Source of the DNA: Lunularia cruciata
Lineage: Eukaryota; Streptophyta; Marchantiopsida; Lunulariales; Lunulariaceae
Length of the DNA stretch: 64,000 nt
Assembly (NCBI GenBank): GCA_948567375.1
Contig: OX419755.1
Span: 33,485,001 to 33,549,000 of the forward strand
Direction: 5' to 3'
The translations under genes and the position numbers were made by a program. Positions 1 through 10,071 of this stretch are shown here, in pieces. The notes beneath the pieces are model-generated. The model saw only the letters and a list, made by a program, of their open reading frames with translations, was not told where the DNA came from and searched no databases. Each line of letters opens with the position of its first letter. The first letter of the stretch is position 1.

Positions 1-2689
1 ATAAGTCACCTCCACACTACATCGTGCCATTTGCAGCGCATTTCTACCTTGGGTTCAATTTGCTGAACTTGGCGGAGCAGACTCGGATGGTGTCGCACTT
101 CCATCCTGATTTGCGAAAGGAAGTCGACGTCGAGGAGCAACAATACATCTTGCAAATCAGGAGCACCAATGACTACTACAAAAAGACAGGGAAGAACGTG
201 GAGGTCTTTTTGAGTACCCCAAATACAAAGAAGAGGAGTTGGCAAGGCAAAGCCGAAGACACAAAGAAGCCTCGAAAGACACAGAGAGGTAACCCGAGGC
301 GAGGTATGGTGGTGATCGAGTCGGAGGATGAAGACTCGGAAGGTGATGCCGAGCTCAAGACTGAAGACTTGGAACACGAGGAAGAGCCTTAGCTAACGCT
401 GCAGAGTGGAGATACAAGTAGTGACAACAAAGGAGGATAAATGACATCGGCGCCGGCAGCTGAAGAAGATGAAGAAGAAGAAGTGCAGGTAGAAATTGAA
501 GCCAAAGATAATACACAATTGGAAGACAAAGTAACTGTGCCCAAAGAGAAGAAGATCGTAGTGCAGAGAGGATTTTGCTCAAGACGTAAGGCAAAATGTG
601 AAGCGGGGCCGAGTAAGGCAAAGGAAGACATGAGTGAAAGTTTGGGAAGCAAGGCGTCGATTCTGATACATCAGAATTGACGACTGCAAAGAAGAAGGTG
701 AGTATCGGATGAACACAAAGTACAAAGAGAAGTGGTCACGCAAGAAGAAGTAACACCGAGCGATGGAGTGGAGTACTTGCGGGAGATCGTGTGCCCATTG
801 CTGGTGAAGTTGGAGTACAAGAAGAAGGAAATGCAGTCAAAATGTCCGGAGGTGAAGACTGTGTTGCATGTCTTAGCGTGGTTAGAAGAAAAGAACTTGG
901 AGTTGAAGAAGAGTATAACCCAAGGTGAGGAGGAAAGGGAAGTACTGCAAGCGGAGGCAGTCGTGAGAAGTTAGGTAATTGAAGACCTGAAGAGAGAAGT
1001 AAATTATCAAGAGGATCTTGTGAAGAAGAGTGACATAGCAAGGGAGAGACAAGTAGCTGAGTATGAGATCTTGAAGCAGCAGTTTGCTGATTCAAGAGTA
1101 GAGGTAATCCATGCTATGGCAAGAGTAGCTACAAAGGATCAAGAGCTTGATAGGGTGATGGAGAGTGTTGAGGAGAAGAAGCAACTATAGCAATGAGAGT
1201 TGGCGGCACGATATAGAGAAGAAGACCGATTACGAGAATTACTTCGTAATCAGGAGGAGAGAGTTGTCCAAAAGGAGAAGGAGAAGGAGTCGATGAAAGC
1301 TGAGGTCAAGGCGGAGTTGGCAATGTACTGAGAGGATTGGCTTGCAGATCGGGAACGTGAGAGAAAGACAAGATTGGAGCCATTGAAGGAGATAGTCCTC
1401 CAAATGAATGCAATGTTAAGTACAGAGGCCAGCATTCGGATTGAGGAGATGAGGTTGCACGAGTTGAAGTTGTTGGTGCAGGAGACAAGGCAAAGACAAG
1501 CAAAGGATACAGATATGAATGCCTTGTTAATTAGTCTCAAAACTCGTGTAGACAGAAAGATCTTAGAGGTAGAGGATAACATTTCAATTAGATTAGACTT
1601 AGTGAAAATAGAGATAGAAAAGCTTTGATGTTAGAGCAAAACCCGAAGTAGATAACACAGGAGTACAAATGTCTTTGGAGTTACCATTGGAGACATTAGA
1701 GAAGAGTGGGTTGAGAGATGAAGAGTTAGATAGATTACCCACTAGTGGAATTTCTGATTAGGAAAGAGAATTGCTAGAATGGGTAGAAGAAGTAGAAGAT
1801 ACAAGACCCGAGGACAGAGTATTAGGAAGTAAGATTACTTTGGGTTCAGGTTTGAAAGCCGATGATGAAGTAGACATTGAATCGGAGTAGTAACAGTTTT
1901 GAGATTTGAAGAGGCAGATATGAAGGATTGCATTGTCATTTCGGATCTGCAGGTTAGAAGAGTTGTTGTAGAACGGTATAGTTGTTAGAACCATCGATTT
2001 GCTTCACTATTTAAGAGTGGCATTTGCAATCAAATGATTATTCAGTGCTCATTATTTTTGAAAATAGATAAAGAAAAGTGTTGTGAAGTAGTGCTCGTCG
2101 CTTGAGCTTGATTCTGAGTATCAACTTTGTGTCTGTGTTTGTGAGTGTGTGAAGAAATTCAAAGTGCAAGTCAGTGTGTTTGTTGGATGTTGGATTCCAC
2201 AGCCTTGATCTTCATTTTGTGTGTTTGATCCTGAGTGAAGTGCAATCAAAGCAATGCCTTGACAGATCTGAGAGGAATTGTAGTGTTGGTAGTATTCTGC
2301 ATTTGTGAGTGCAGTGCGAGGTTGATGTGAAGCAATTTAGATCAAGGAAGTTGTGCCTTCAGTGGAGGGGTGGAACACAATTCTAAGGTGAAGTCGTTTT
2401 GCAATGAAGTGCCATTTTTGGGAGAGCCTGAATCATCACAATCAAGATTGTTTGGAAAGATTTGATAGAGTTGTGATTAAGGAGTGTGAAATTTGTGACA
2501 AGACTGCAAATCAGTGCTTGTTACTCTCTTCTAGGTGTGGTTTCTACCTGAGAGATTAAAGACGCAACCAAGAAGAACTGCAAGTGTTACTGTTTGACTT
2601 TGTATTTGACCAATTCTGACTTGTATCTCTGCGGGAATGAACTTTACTTACCCGATTACCACAAAAGTGATATTTGCCGAGTTGTCACA
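1..2689 (+). mobile_element. LTR-A copy A1, giant LTR, cut by window start
   Basis: This is the 3' ~70 percent of a family A LTR. The right border is GTTGTCACA at 2681-2689. The first ~1.1 kb lies outside the window, judged by alignment to A2 and A4. Positions 24 to ~1900 hold the degenerate LTR-internal ORF; 1900-2689 is the conserved noncoding LTR tail found in every copy. No primer binding site follows the right end; instead a 64-bp piece of another LTR-A begins at 2690. I therefore read A1 as a 3' LTR. Because GTTCT follows it and the inverse AGAAC follows A2 at 6761, it was probably the 3' LTR of an element later inverted. Confidence 0.8.
24..1900 (+). pseudogene. LTR-internal ORF of A1 (globular domain end plus coiled coil), broken
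   Basis: This is the degraded C-terminal two thirds of the LTR-A ORF, readable in pieces at 24-392, 441-680, 732-974 and 1374-1628. It begins at the conserved block VPFAAHFYLGFNLLNL and FHPDLRKEVD. An acidic low-complexity linker (EEDEEEEVQVEIEAK) follows. Next comes a long heptad-rich coiled coil (EYLREIVCPLLVKLE to EDNISIRLDLVKIEIEKL). Several stops look like CAG to TAG or CGA to TGA changes relative to sister copies, for example at ~1188 and ~1330. No similarity to gag, protease, RT or integrase is visible. Function is unknown; the architecture loosely recalls proteins annotated as putative plant transposon protein, which is only an impression. Confidence 0.7.
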
Positions 2690-2755
2690 GTTCTTCTGCT
2701 TCCTTCCCTAATACTAACCTCCAATCTGACTCAGTCCATTGAGCCAAATTTCCTC
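2690..2755 (-). mobile_element. Detached piece of LTR-A ORF (left part of A3)
   Basis: These bases encode on the minus strand the same stretch as A4 around 12970-13030 (the W-R-L-V-L-G-K-E-A block). The right-hand continuation of the same ORF starts at 6761 on the opposite strand. The piece starts with GTTCT at 2690-2694, directly after the end of A1. At its other edge it is fused to a gag reading frame within a shared AGGAAAT. It is therefore the displaced and inverted left half of the A3 insertion site. Confidence 0.65.
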
Positions 2756-2756
2756 C

Positions 2757-4121
2757 TCACCTTGGATTTCCTCCTCACCTTGTATTTCCTCCTCACCTTG
2801 GATTTGGTCACTGGTTTCTTGCCTCCACGTCTTCTGACTTGTCTTGGCTTTGATTCTTCTTTGGATTCCAAAGAAGAGCTCAAAGACATGGAGGATTCGT
2901 CCGAAGAAGGGGATGTATTGCGTGAAGCTCTCCTTCTGGGCTTCTTGCCTTTCTTCTCCCGATTTCTTTGGTTACCGGCAGAGTGAGAGTGGGCCGCCTC
3001 GTAACGAGCGACATGTTTGAGTACTTTGTCAAGGGAAGTTACATTCCTCTCCCTTGCAAAGATTTTTATTTTTGGTGAAAGTCCCCCGAGGAACCAGGTA
3101 ATGGCTTGGGCATTGGAGTAACCCACCACCTCTGATTGCTTGGAAACTTGGTTCAATAGTGCCATGAACCGCTCAGAGTAGTCTCTCAACTTCTCCTTCT
3201 TGCCTCGGTCTAGATCGTTGAGTGCCGCGAAGACACTCGTGTCGTAATCAACCTCCCAAAATTGTTCTAGGAAGTTGTTTCTCAAGTCTGACCAGTCCGC
3301 TGGTACGAACCCCTTCTGGGTCACATGGGTGTACCAACTCTGAGCTTTCTTTTGGAGCAAACTTGGGAAAATTCTCAGTCAATCCGCCAAGTCATGCTCC
3401 TTGTTAGCAAAGGAGATAACTTCAAATTCTTTGATGAATTCATCGGGATCTTTGTCTTGTTCTGTCTCCTTGTACTTCTGATAGGCATGTTGGGTGACAG
3501 GCAACAAAGTCATCGTTTGATGCACTGGGATCGGCTGAGGTAGTGCTGAACTTGATGGAACTAAAGGATTGGCTGGTATCGACGCCATGTTGTCAGCCCA
3601 AGAGTTCCAATTCATCAAATTCAAGGTGGGGTCTTCTTTGACAATTTCTGCTATGAGGGTGTTGACTTTAACCCAAGTGGAAGATTCAAGATCAACACCT
3701 TCGATTGGTTCTTCAAAATTCCTTTGGGACAACCAAGGAATCGTTCGTAGAAGATGTTGACACTCGTCTTCAATAAGTGTTCATGTTATCTTTTCTTGAA
3801 CAAAGTTCTTCAAGGACACAACTTCCTTTACAGCTCTAGGGGAAGTCGGTGTACTATGGGCCGCAATGCATATGTTTGCCCACTCGATTCTTTCTTCTTC
3901 TTGGACAAAGAGGGAGATGCAAAGTAGCCTTGCCAACCGCCTTCGCGTTTCTTGTGGTCAAGTTCTCGTAGGGCTTCTTGCACTTCGTGAAGGAGTTGAA
4001 AGTCCAATGCCTCTCGTTCAGTTTCGTCAATAGTGGATGGGACGTTCAAACGTTTGTCTTCTTCACACTGAAGTGCTTGTCTTTGAGCTCTCTCTTCCCG
4101 TTGTTCTCTTGATGCAGACAT
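2757..4121 (-). pseudogene. Retrotransposon gag of family A, basic C-terminus, broken
   Basis: This is a gag-like capsid precursor of about 455 codons read on the minus strand, starting at ATG 4121 about 60 bases after the primer binding site. The N-terminal part (4121-3828) is charged and coiled (M-S-A-S-R-E-Q-R-E-E-R). The central retrotransposon gag domain lies at about 3480-3000, with the usual W-Y and LR-F-W spacing and the block ITWFLGGLSPKIK. The C-terminus is rich in Ser, Lys and Arg and ends in three tandem copies of an 18-bp unit (2748-2804) encoding KVRRKx. A frameshift lies between 3828 and 3732, and a CGA to TGA stop lies at ~3376. No zinc knuckle, protease or RT follows; the frame runs into LTR sequence. 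The unit looks like a non-autonomous, gag-only element. Confidence 0.75.
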
Positions 4122-4183
4122 TCATATTGCGTTGATACCCAGTTTTGAATTTGGCTTTGTATTCTTCCACTTCCAAGATTTGT

Positions 4184-4201
4184 ATCCCAGCAGCGGCGCC
4201 A
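4184..4201 (-). other. Primer binding site, tRNA-Asp type, after LTR A2
   Basis: On the minus strand the LTR end TGTCACA is followed by TGATTTT and then TGGCGCCGCTGCTGGGAT. This closely matches the plant gypsy primer binding site complementary to the 3' end of tRNA-Asp (TGGCGCCGTTGCCGGG). It fixes A2 as a 5' LTR and shows that the ORF inside A2 lies upstream of the primer binding site. Confidence 0.85.
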
Positions 4202-4208
4202 AAAATCA

Positions 4209-6760
4209 TGTGACAACCCGGCAAATATCACTTTTGCGGTAATCAGGTAAGTAAAGTTTGTTCCCGCAGAGATACGAGTCAAAAATGTCTAAATACAAAG
4301 TCAAATAGTAACAATGTAGTTCTTCTTGGTCGCATCTTTAATCTCTCAGGTAGAAACCACACCCAAAAGAGAGTAACAAGCACTAATTTGCAATCTTGCT
4401 ACGAATTCACACTTCTTAATCACAACTCCATCAAATCTTTCCAAACAATCTTGATTGTGATGATTCACGCTCTCCCGAAAACGGCACTTCACTGTAAAAT
4501 GACTTCACCTTAGAATTGTGTTCCACCCCTCTACTGAAGGCACAACTTCCTCAATCAAAATTGCTTCACATCAACTTTGCACTGCACTCACAAATGCAGA
4601 ATACTACCACACTACAATTCCTCTCAGATCTGTCAAGGCATTGCTTTGATGGCACTTCACTCAGGATCAAACACACAAAATGAAGATCAAGGCTGTGGAA
4701 TCCAACATCCAACAAGCACTCTGACTTCTACTTCAAATTTCTTCACATACTCACAAACACAGACACAAAGTTGATACTCGGAATCAAGCTCAAGCGACGA
4801 GCACTACTTCACAGCACTTTGCTTTATCTTTGTTTATCTTTGCTTTATCTCCTCACAACACTTATGCTTTATCACTTTGCAGGTACTCCACTCCATCACT
4901 GGCAACTACTTCAACCTGCGGAGTGACCTCCTTCTTTACCTCTTCTTCTTCCGATACTCGCCTTCTTTGCTACAGTCGTCGTATCAGAATAGACGCCTCG
5001 CTTCCCAAGCTTTCAGGTGCTTCTTCCTTCACCATACTCGGACCCGCTTCATACTTTGCCTTTCATCTCAAGCAAACTCCTCTCTGTACGGCAATCTTCT
5101 TTTCTTTGGCCACAGTTACTTTGTCTTCCAATTGTGTGTTGTCTTCGGCTTCAATTTATGCCTGCACTTCTTCTTCTTCATATTCTTCTTTTGCAGCCAC
5201 TGATGCCGATATCATTTCTCCTCCTTCATCACTGTCGCTACTCGTATCTCCACTCTACAGTGTTAGCTCAAGCTCTTCCTTGTGTTCCGAGTCTTCAGTC
5301 TTGAGCTCGGCATCACCTTCTGAGTCTTCATCCTCCGACTCGATCACCACCATACCTCGCCTCGGGTTGCCTCTTTGTGTCTTCCGAGGTTTCTTTGTGT
5401 CTTTGGCTTTGCCCTACCAACTTCTCTTCTTCGTATTTGGGGTACTCACTACAACCTCCATGTTCTTCCCTGTCTTTGTGTAGTAGTTGTCGGTGCTCCT
5501 AATTTGCAAGATGTATTGCTGCTCCTAAGCGTCGACCTCCTCTTGCAAATCAGGATGGAAGTACGACACCATCCGAGTTTGCTCTGCCAAGTTCAGCAAA
5601 TTTAGCCCAAGGTAGAAATGCACTACAAACAGCACGATGTAGTGTGGAGGCGATTTATCCCGCAAATTCCACACCATCTACCTTGTTCTCTTGTGGAAAC
5701 ACCTCCCCCAATTGATCGGTTCTCCTGCAAATAGCTTGTGAAAGAACACCGCTTGGTGTTTCATCACATAAGTGGTTCTCTCCGGCTTCAAGATAGCCAT
5801 TAGTGCACTCACAATTCCTCTCTTCATAGGGTCTTTGTAGCTCTCAACTTTGTACCCATTCTTCGTCCGCTTTGACGAGAATGCATCTCTCACTTCTTGG
5901 GTTTCTTGAGCTATCTCTCCCTTCCCTAAGAATGTGGCCTTCTGCTCCGAGCCTGCTTCCTTCTCAAGTACAAGTCTCCAATCCGACTCTGTCCCACGAG
6001 CCGGATTTCCTCTCTTCCCTTCTTCCTCGAGTCCATCGAGACACTTGCTCTCGATGATTTCTATCATGAAACCTGGAAAGCTCACATTCCAGTTCCATGC
6101 CAAGAAAGTGATCTGAAGTCAGCTCAAGACTTTGATCCTAGCAATCACATCTAACCTCCAAATTGCATGATTTCTCACTGCAAATTCAGAGTTCTTCTTT
6201 CCTCCTTCCATCTCTTCTGCCTTCTCACTATCTCTTGATTTCACTCTCGCAACTTCTCCCTTACGCACTAACAAAATTCCATCTCTATTTCCCTTCCCAT
6301 GATCACCTGCAAGACGACTTCTCAACGGCAAAGGAAAATTACTCAACATTTTGTCGTTGCGAGTTCAATTTTTATAGAGTTGCGCTTCTTCATCTTTCTT
6401 CACTTTGAGTTTCTACCAAGAAATCACACCTCTTGCATGCACCTGTCACTGTCAATCAACCTTTGCACGTATGGGCCACCGGTTTTTGAACGGTCCCCTC
6501 TTGAATTTCTCGCCCTGACAAAAGGTTATTAGACTGTCTTTGCCTCGGGTTGAGCTCCCCCGATATGAAGACAATTTACTTTGGGTTGTATGCTGATAGG
6601 GCATTTCCGAGTACTAGCCTTATGACCCAAAGTCACTTTACTTCGGGTTTCATCCCAAAGACTCTTTTTTTTGCCTTCTTTGGCCATACAAGCGCAATCC
6701 GACTTCCCTATACACTTCTTCTTCTTTATTTTGAAAAAAACAAAAAATGTGTGCACCACA
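4209..6760 (-). mobile_element. LTR-A copy A2, 5' LTR with internal deletion
   Basis: On the minus strand it starts at 6760 with TGTGGTGCACAC and ends at 4209 with GTTGTCACA, followed by a primer binding site. It is 2552 bp because a segment equal to A1 ~778-2070 is missing; adding that back gives about 3.8 kb. It has a TATA-like motif at 6369-6376, about 385 bp into the LTR. The ORF starts near 6349 (M-L-S-N-F-P-L-P-L-R-S-R). ORF pieces read at 6349-6119 and 6103-5678, continuing through 5640-4880. The + strand Ser-rich open frames here are antisense shadows. The inferred history makes this LTR a hybrid formed by recombination. Confidence 0.8.
6369..6376 (-). promoter_or_regulatory. TATA-like motif in LTR A2
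   Basis: TATAAAAA on the minus strand, about 385 bp from the LTR start. The same motif sits at the matching place in A7 (36052-36059), and a TATAAG variant in A4 (13425-13432). Conservation of position suggests the LTR core promoter. Confidence 0.5.
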
Positions 6761-9689
6761 AGAACCGACAAGGATCACCTTCTATTGGAAGTGTGATGTT
6801 GCAAAGGAGACGGCGGACATACAAAATTTTTTCTTTGCTCCATGTACCATGAATGGTTACAAGGTGGAGTCCTATTAGGGCCCAATTAAACAAAGTATCG
6901 TGGGGATGATACTTGGGAGGAGCCAAGTTCAAACCAAAACAAACTACTCACGTGAACATGCAATAGGCAGTCTTTTTCCACCATATGTTTGCAAGAGTGA
7001 AGGTGAACTGGGCAAAGTGCTTCCACCAACAAATGAGGTAGATGGTGGTCAATTGGAGGACAAGTTCACCTCCACATTATTTTGCACCATTTGCAGCACA
7101 CTTCCACTTTGGGTTGAACTTGCTGACAGCAGAGGAAAGGTGTTGCATGGAGTTGCATTTCCATCCTGATTTGAGACGGGAAGCAGATGAAGAAAAGCAA
7201 TAATATATGGCACACCTACAAGCCAATGATGATCGCTTCTTGAGGACGGGACAATAGAAGATAGAAGAAGTCACAAGCCCAAAGAAGAAGAAGTGCAATA
7301 AACCCAAAGATGCAAAGTCACCTCCAGCACAAAGGAAGACCTGAAGACTAGTTTTGCAGGGTAAGAAGGTGGTGAAAGAAGAACTATCGGAAACCAAGTC
7401 TGAAGGGGAGATAGAGTCTCTAGGAGAGGACTCAAAGGAAGCCAAACTCACTTTACAAAGGGAGGAATCCAGAAGTGAGAGTGAGGGGTAACACGAGGTT
7501 CAGCAATCGGTTGGAATGGGTGAAGCTTGTCATGCAATGATTGACAATGTACCAAGAAAGAAGAATCATTGTGTAGCCTTGGTTGTGGAAGAGAAGGGGG
7601 ATGGAAGACAAAAGGAGTATCTTGCGGGTCCGAGTTCAATGAGTAAGGAAGAAGGAAGCTCAGAAGCAGTGTCACTGAAGAAACAAAGATTGCGACTTTG
7701 GCAAAAGGAGCCGGTGGAAGAGGCAAAGTATGAAGATGGAGCCGAAGACAAAGAGAACTTGGGAGGAATACAATATCTATCAAAGCTAGTCACTCTATTG
7801 TTGGGGCTGTTAATAGAGCACCAAAAGGTAATTTTCCAAGATCATATGAAGGTGATGAATGAGCTGCAGGTGGTGAAGTATCTGCTGGCTTAAGTGAAGG
7901 ATTTGTAGGAGCAAGTAGTCTGAAGAGACGAGGAAGTTGAATAACTTTGGGTGGATGCAATCTTGAAGAAGAAGACTTTTGAGAAGTTGCAAGAGAGTTT
8001 TGAGTCAAGAGGTAAGGAACTGCAGAAGCAAGCCAAAGAATTGAAAGAGCAGGCAATGTTGCTGACCAAGATGAAAGAGGAGGTCAGTGATGTGCACATC
8101 AAGAGTATTCATGTGAAGGTGATGGTCGCAATAATGGAGCAGGAGTTGGAAAGCTTGAGGAAAAGTGCAGCCGGGAAGGATCAAGCATGGCAGAGAGAGT
8201 TGTCAATCAAAAATCAAGAAGAAGAAAGAATGTGCAAGTTGGTACAAAGTGCAGAGTTGCAGAGTTCTCAGTTTGCAAGGAGAAGAAGATGCTTGCTGCT
8301 GAGTAAAAGATGAATTGAAGATGTACAGAGAAGAGTTGAAGGCAAAGCAATCTCAAGGGTATGAGTCAAAATGAGTAGGAGACATTGCAAGAAAATTGAG
8401 AGCTATGTTGTGCACTAAGGCTAAAGGAAGATTGGAAGAAGCAAGATTACACGAGTTAAAGTTGTTTGTGCAGGAAACTTAGAAGAGGAAAGCCAAAGAT
8501 GTGGATATGAATACTTTACTGATCTGATTAAGGAAGAGAGTAGATCAGAAGATGTTAGAAGTATGAGACAATATCAGTCTCAGATTAGATTTAGTCAATT
8601 CAAAGTTAGAGAGAATCAGGAGTAGTGTGACAGAGGAGAGAAAGTCTGAAGTTGCAGAAGTAGGAATTTAGGTATCTTCCAACTTGTTATTTGAGACATA
8701 AGAGAAGAGTGGGTCAAGAGATAAGGAAGTAGATGGATTACCCATGACCTCAATTGTAGTTCCTAGTGTAGAAGTAGTAGAAGTAGTGAAGGAATTAGTA
8801 GAATTAGGATACCCAAAGAAGGAGAAATAATAGGAAGATCATTGGGTTTGAAAGCCAATGATGAGGTAGACATCAGATCGGAGTTGAAACAGATTTGAGA
8901 TTGGAAGAGGCAAATATGAAGGGTTGCATTGTCAATTTGGATCTATAGGTTAGAAGAGTTGTTGTAGAAGGGTATTTTTGTTAGTAGTGTTGATTGCTTC
9001 AGTATTTAAGGGAAGCATTCATGTTGTTATGTTGTTCAGTATTCATATTTCTGAAGATAGATAAAGTGAAGTGTTATTTTTAGTGCTCATTGCTTGAGCT
9101 TAATTCCGAGTATCAACTCTATGTTTATGTTTATGAGTGTTCAGAGAAATTCAAAATGCAAGTCAATGTGTTTGTTGGATGTTGGATTTTGCAGCCTTAA
9201 TCTTCATTTTGTGTGTGTGAGGTGAGTAACCTTGAGTGAAGTGCAATCAAAGCAAGCCTTGACAGATCTGAAAGGAATTGTAATGTTGGTAGTATTCTAC
9301 ATTTGTGAGTACAACGTGAAGTTGATGTGAAGCAATTTTGATCGAGGAAGTTGTGCCTTCAGTGGAGGGGTGGAACACAATTTTTAGGTGAAGTTGTTTT
9401 GCAGTGAAGTGCCATCTTCAGGAGAATCTAAATCATCACAATCAAGAATTGTTTGGACAGAATTTGCTATGTTGTGATTAAGGAGTGTGAATTTGTGACA
9501 AGTTGTCAAGATTGTGAGCTTATTACTCTCTTTTGGGTGTAGTTTCTACCTAAGAGATTAAAGAGGACATCAAGAACAACTACATGTTACTATTTGACTT
9601 TGTATTTGACCAATTCTAAATTGTTTCTTTGTAGGAATGAACTTTACTTACCCAATTACCGCAAAAGTGATATTTGCCGGGTTGTCACA
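6761..9689 (+). mobile_element. LTR-A copy A3, right part, with broken ORF
   Basis: Starts with AGAAC inside the LTR ORF (I-T-F-Y-W-K-C-D-V-A block), about 830 bp into a normal LTR, and ends with GTTGTCACA at 9689. Including the displaced left piece, the length fits a 3.75-kb LTR. The ORF belongs to the same subfamily as A4. Readable pieces are 6900-7169, 7516-7893 and 7951-8313, with coiled-coil segments such as AMLLTKMKEEVSDVHIKSI. Positions 8900-9689 are the conserved LTR tail. No primer binding site follows; the next base begins a gypsy pol fragment, so this was the 3' LTR of its element, inserted in element B1. Confidence 0.78.
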
Positions 9690-10071
9690 CAACTACAACA
9701 AAGGTGTTCTTGAGCTTTTCAGAAGCTTTGAGAGTCTCCTTGTCCTCCAAAATCACCATGTAATCTACACCCTTCTTCATGTAGATGTTCAATGCATAAG
9801 CCTTGTTTGAAAATGAGAAGATAAACCTCCTATAGTACCCAACCATCCCCAAGAATTGGCATAACTTTGTCAACCTTGAAGTGAATGAAAGGTTTGAGAT
9901 TTTCCTCACCTTCTCAAGATCAATTGTTATTCCATCCTTGGAGATGATGCGCCCCAAAAGTAGACCTTCTTCACATCCAAAAATGTAGTTCTCTAGGTTG
10001 AGTGATGCATTTGCCTCATCCAAGTGTTGCAAGACCTTGATTAGGTGCTCAAAGTGCTCCTCCTTGCTCCC
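9690..10071 (-). pseudogene. Element B1 pol: RT C-terminal part into RNase H
   Basis: The minus strand encodes the RT segment following the catalytic motif: KEEHFEHLIKVLQHLDEAN, then FGCEEGLLLGRIISKDGITI and CQFLGMVGYYRRFI, then the start of the RNase H tether (LEDKETLKASEKLKN). This is the exact continuation of the RT that stops at 13816, so solo LTR A4 splits one gene. The fragment ends at 9690, where A3 abuts. Five bases CTCCC at 10067-10071 duplicate 13811-13815. Confidence 0.85.
10067..10071. repeat. Target site duplication of A4 (left)
   Basis: CTCCC, identical to 13811-13815 at the other border of solo LTR A4. A 5-bp duplication is typical of LTR retrotransposon integration. Confidence 0.85.

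Noticed and set aside
2594-2986. + strand open frame of 130 codons
   Set aside because: It is a chimera of the LTR-A1 tail and the antisense of gag; the Leu-rich repeat is the complement of the 18-bp gag repeats.
4830-5483. 217-codon + strand Ser-rich frame
   Set aside because: Antisense of the acidic and coiled-coil part of the LTR ORF in A2. Glu/Lys codons read backwards give Ser/Phe/Leu.
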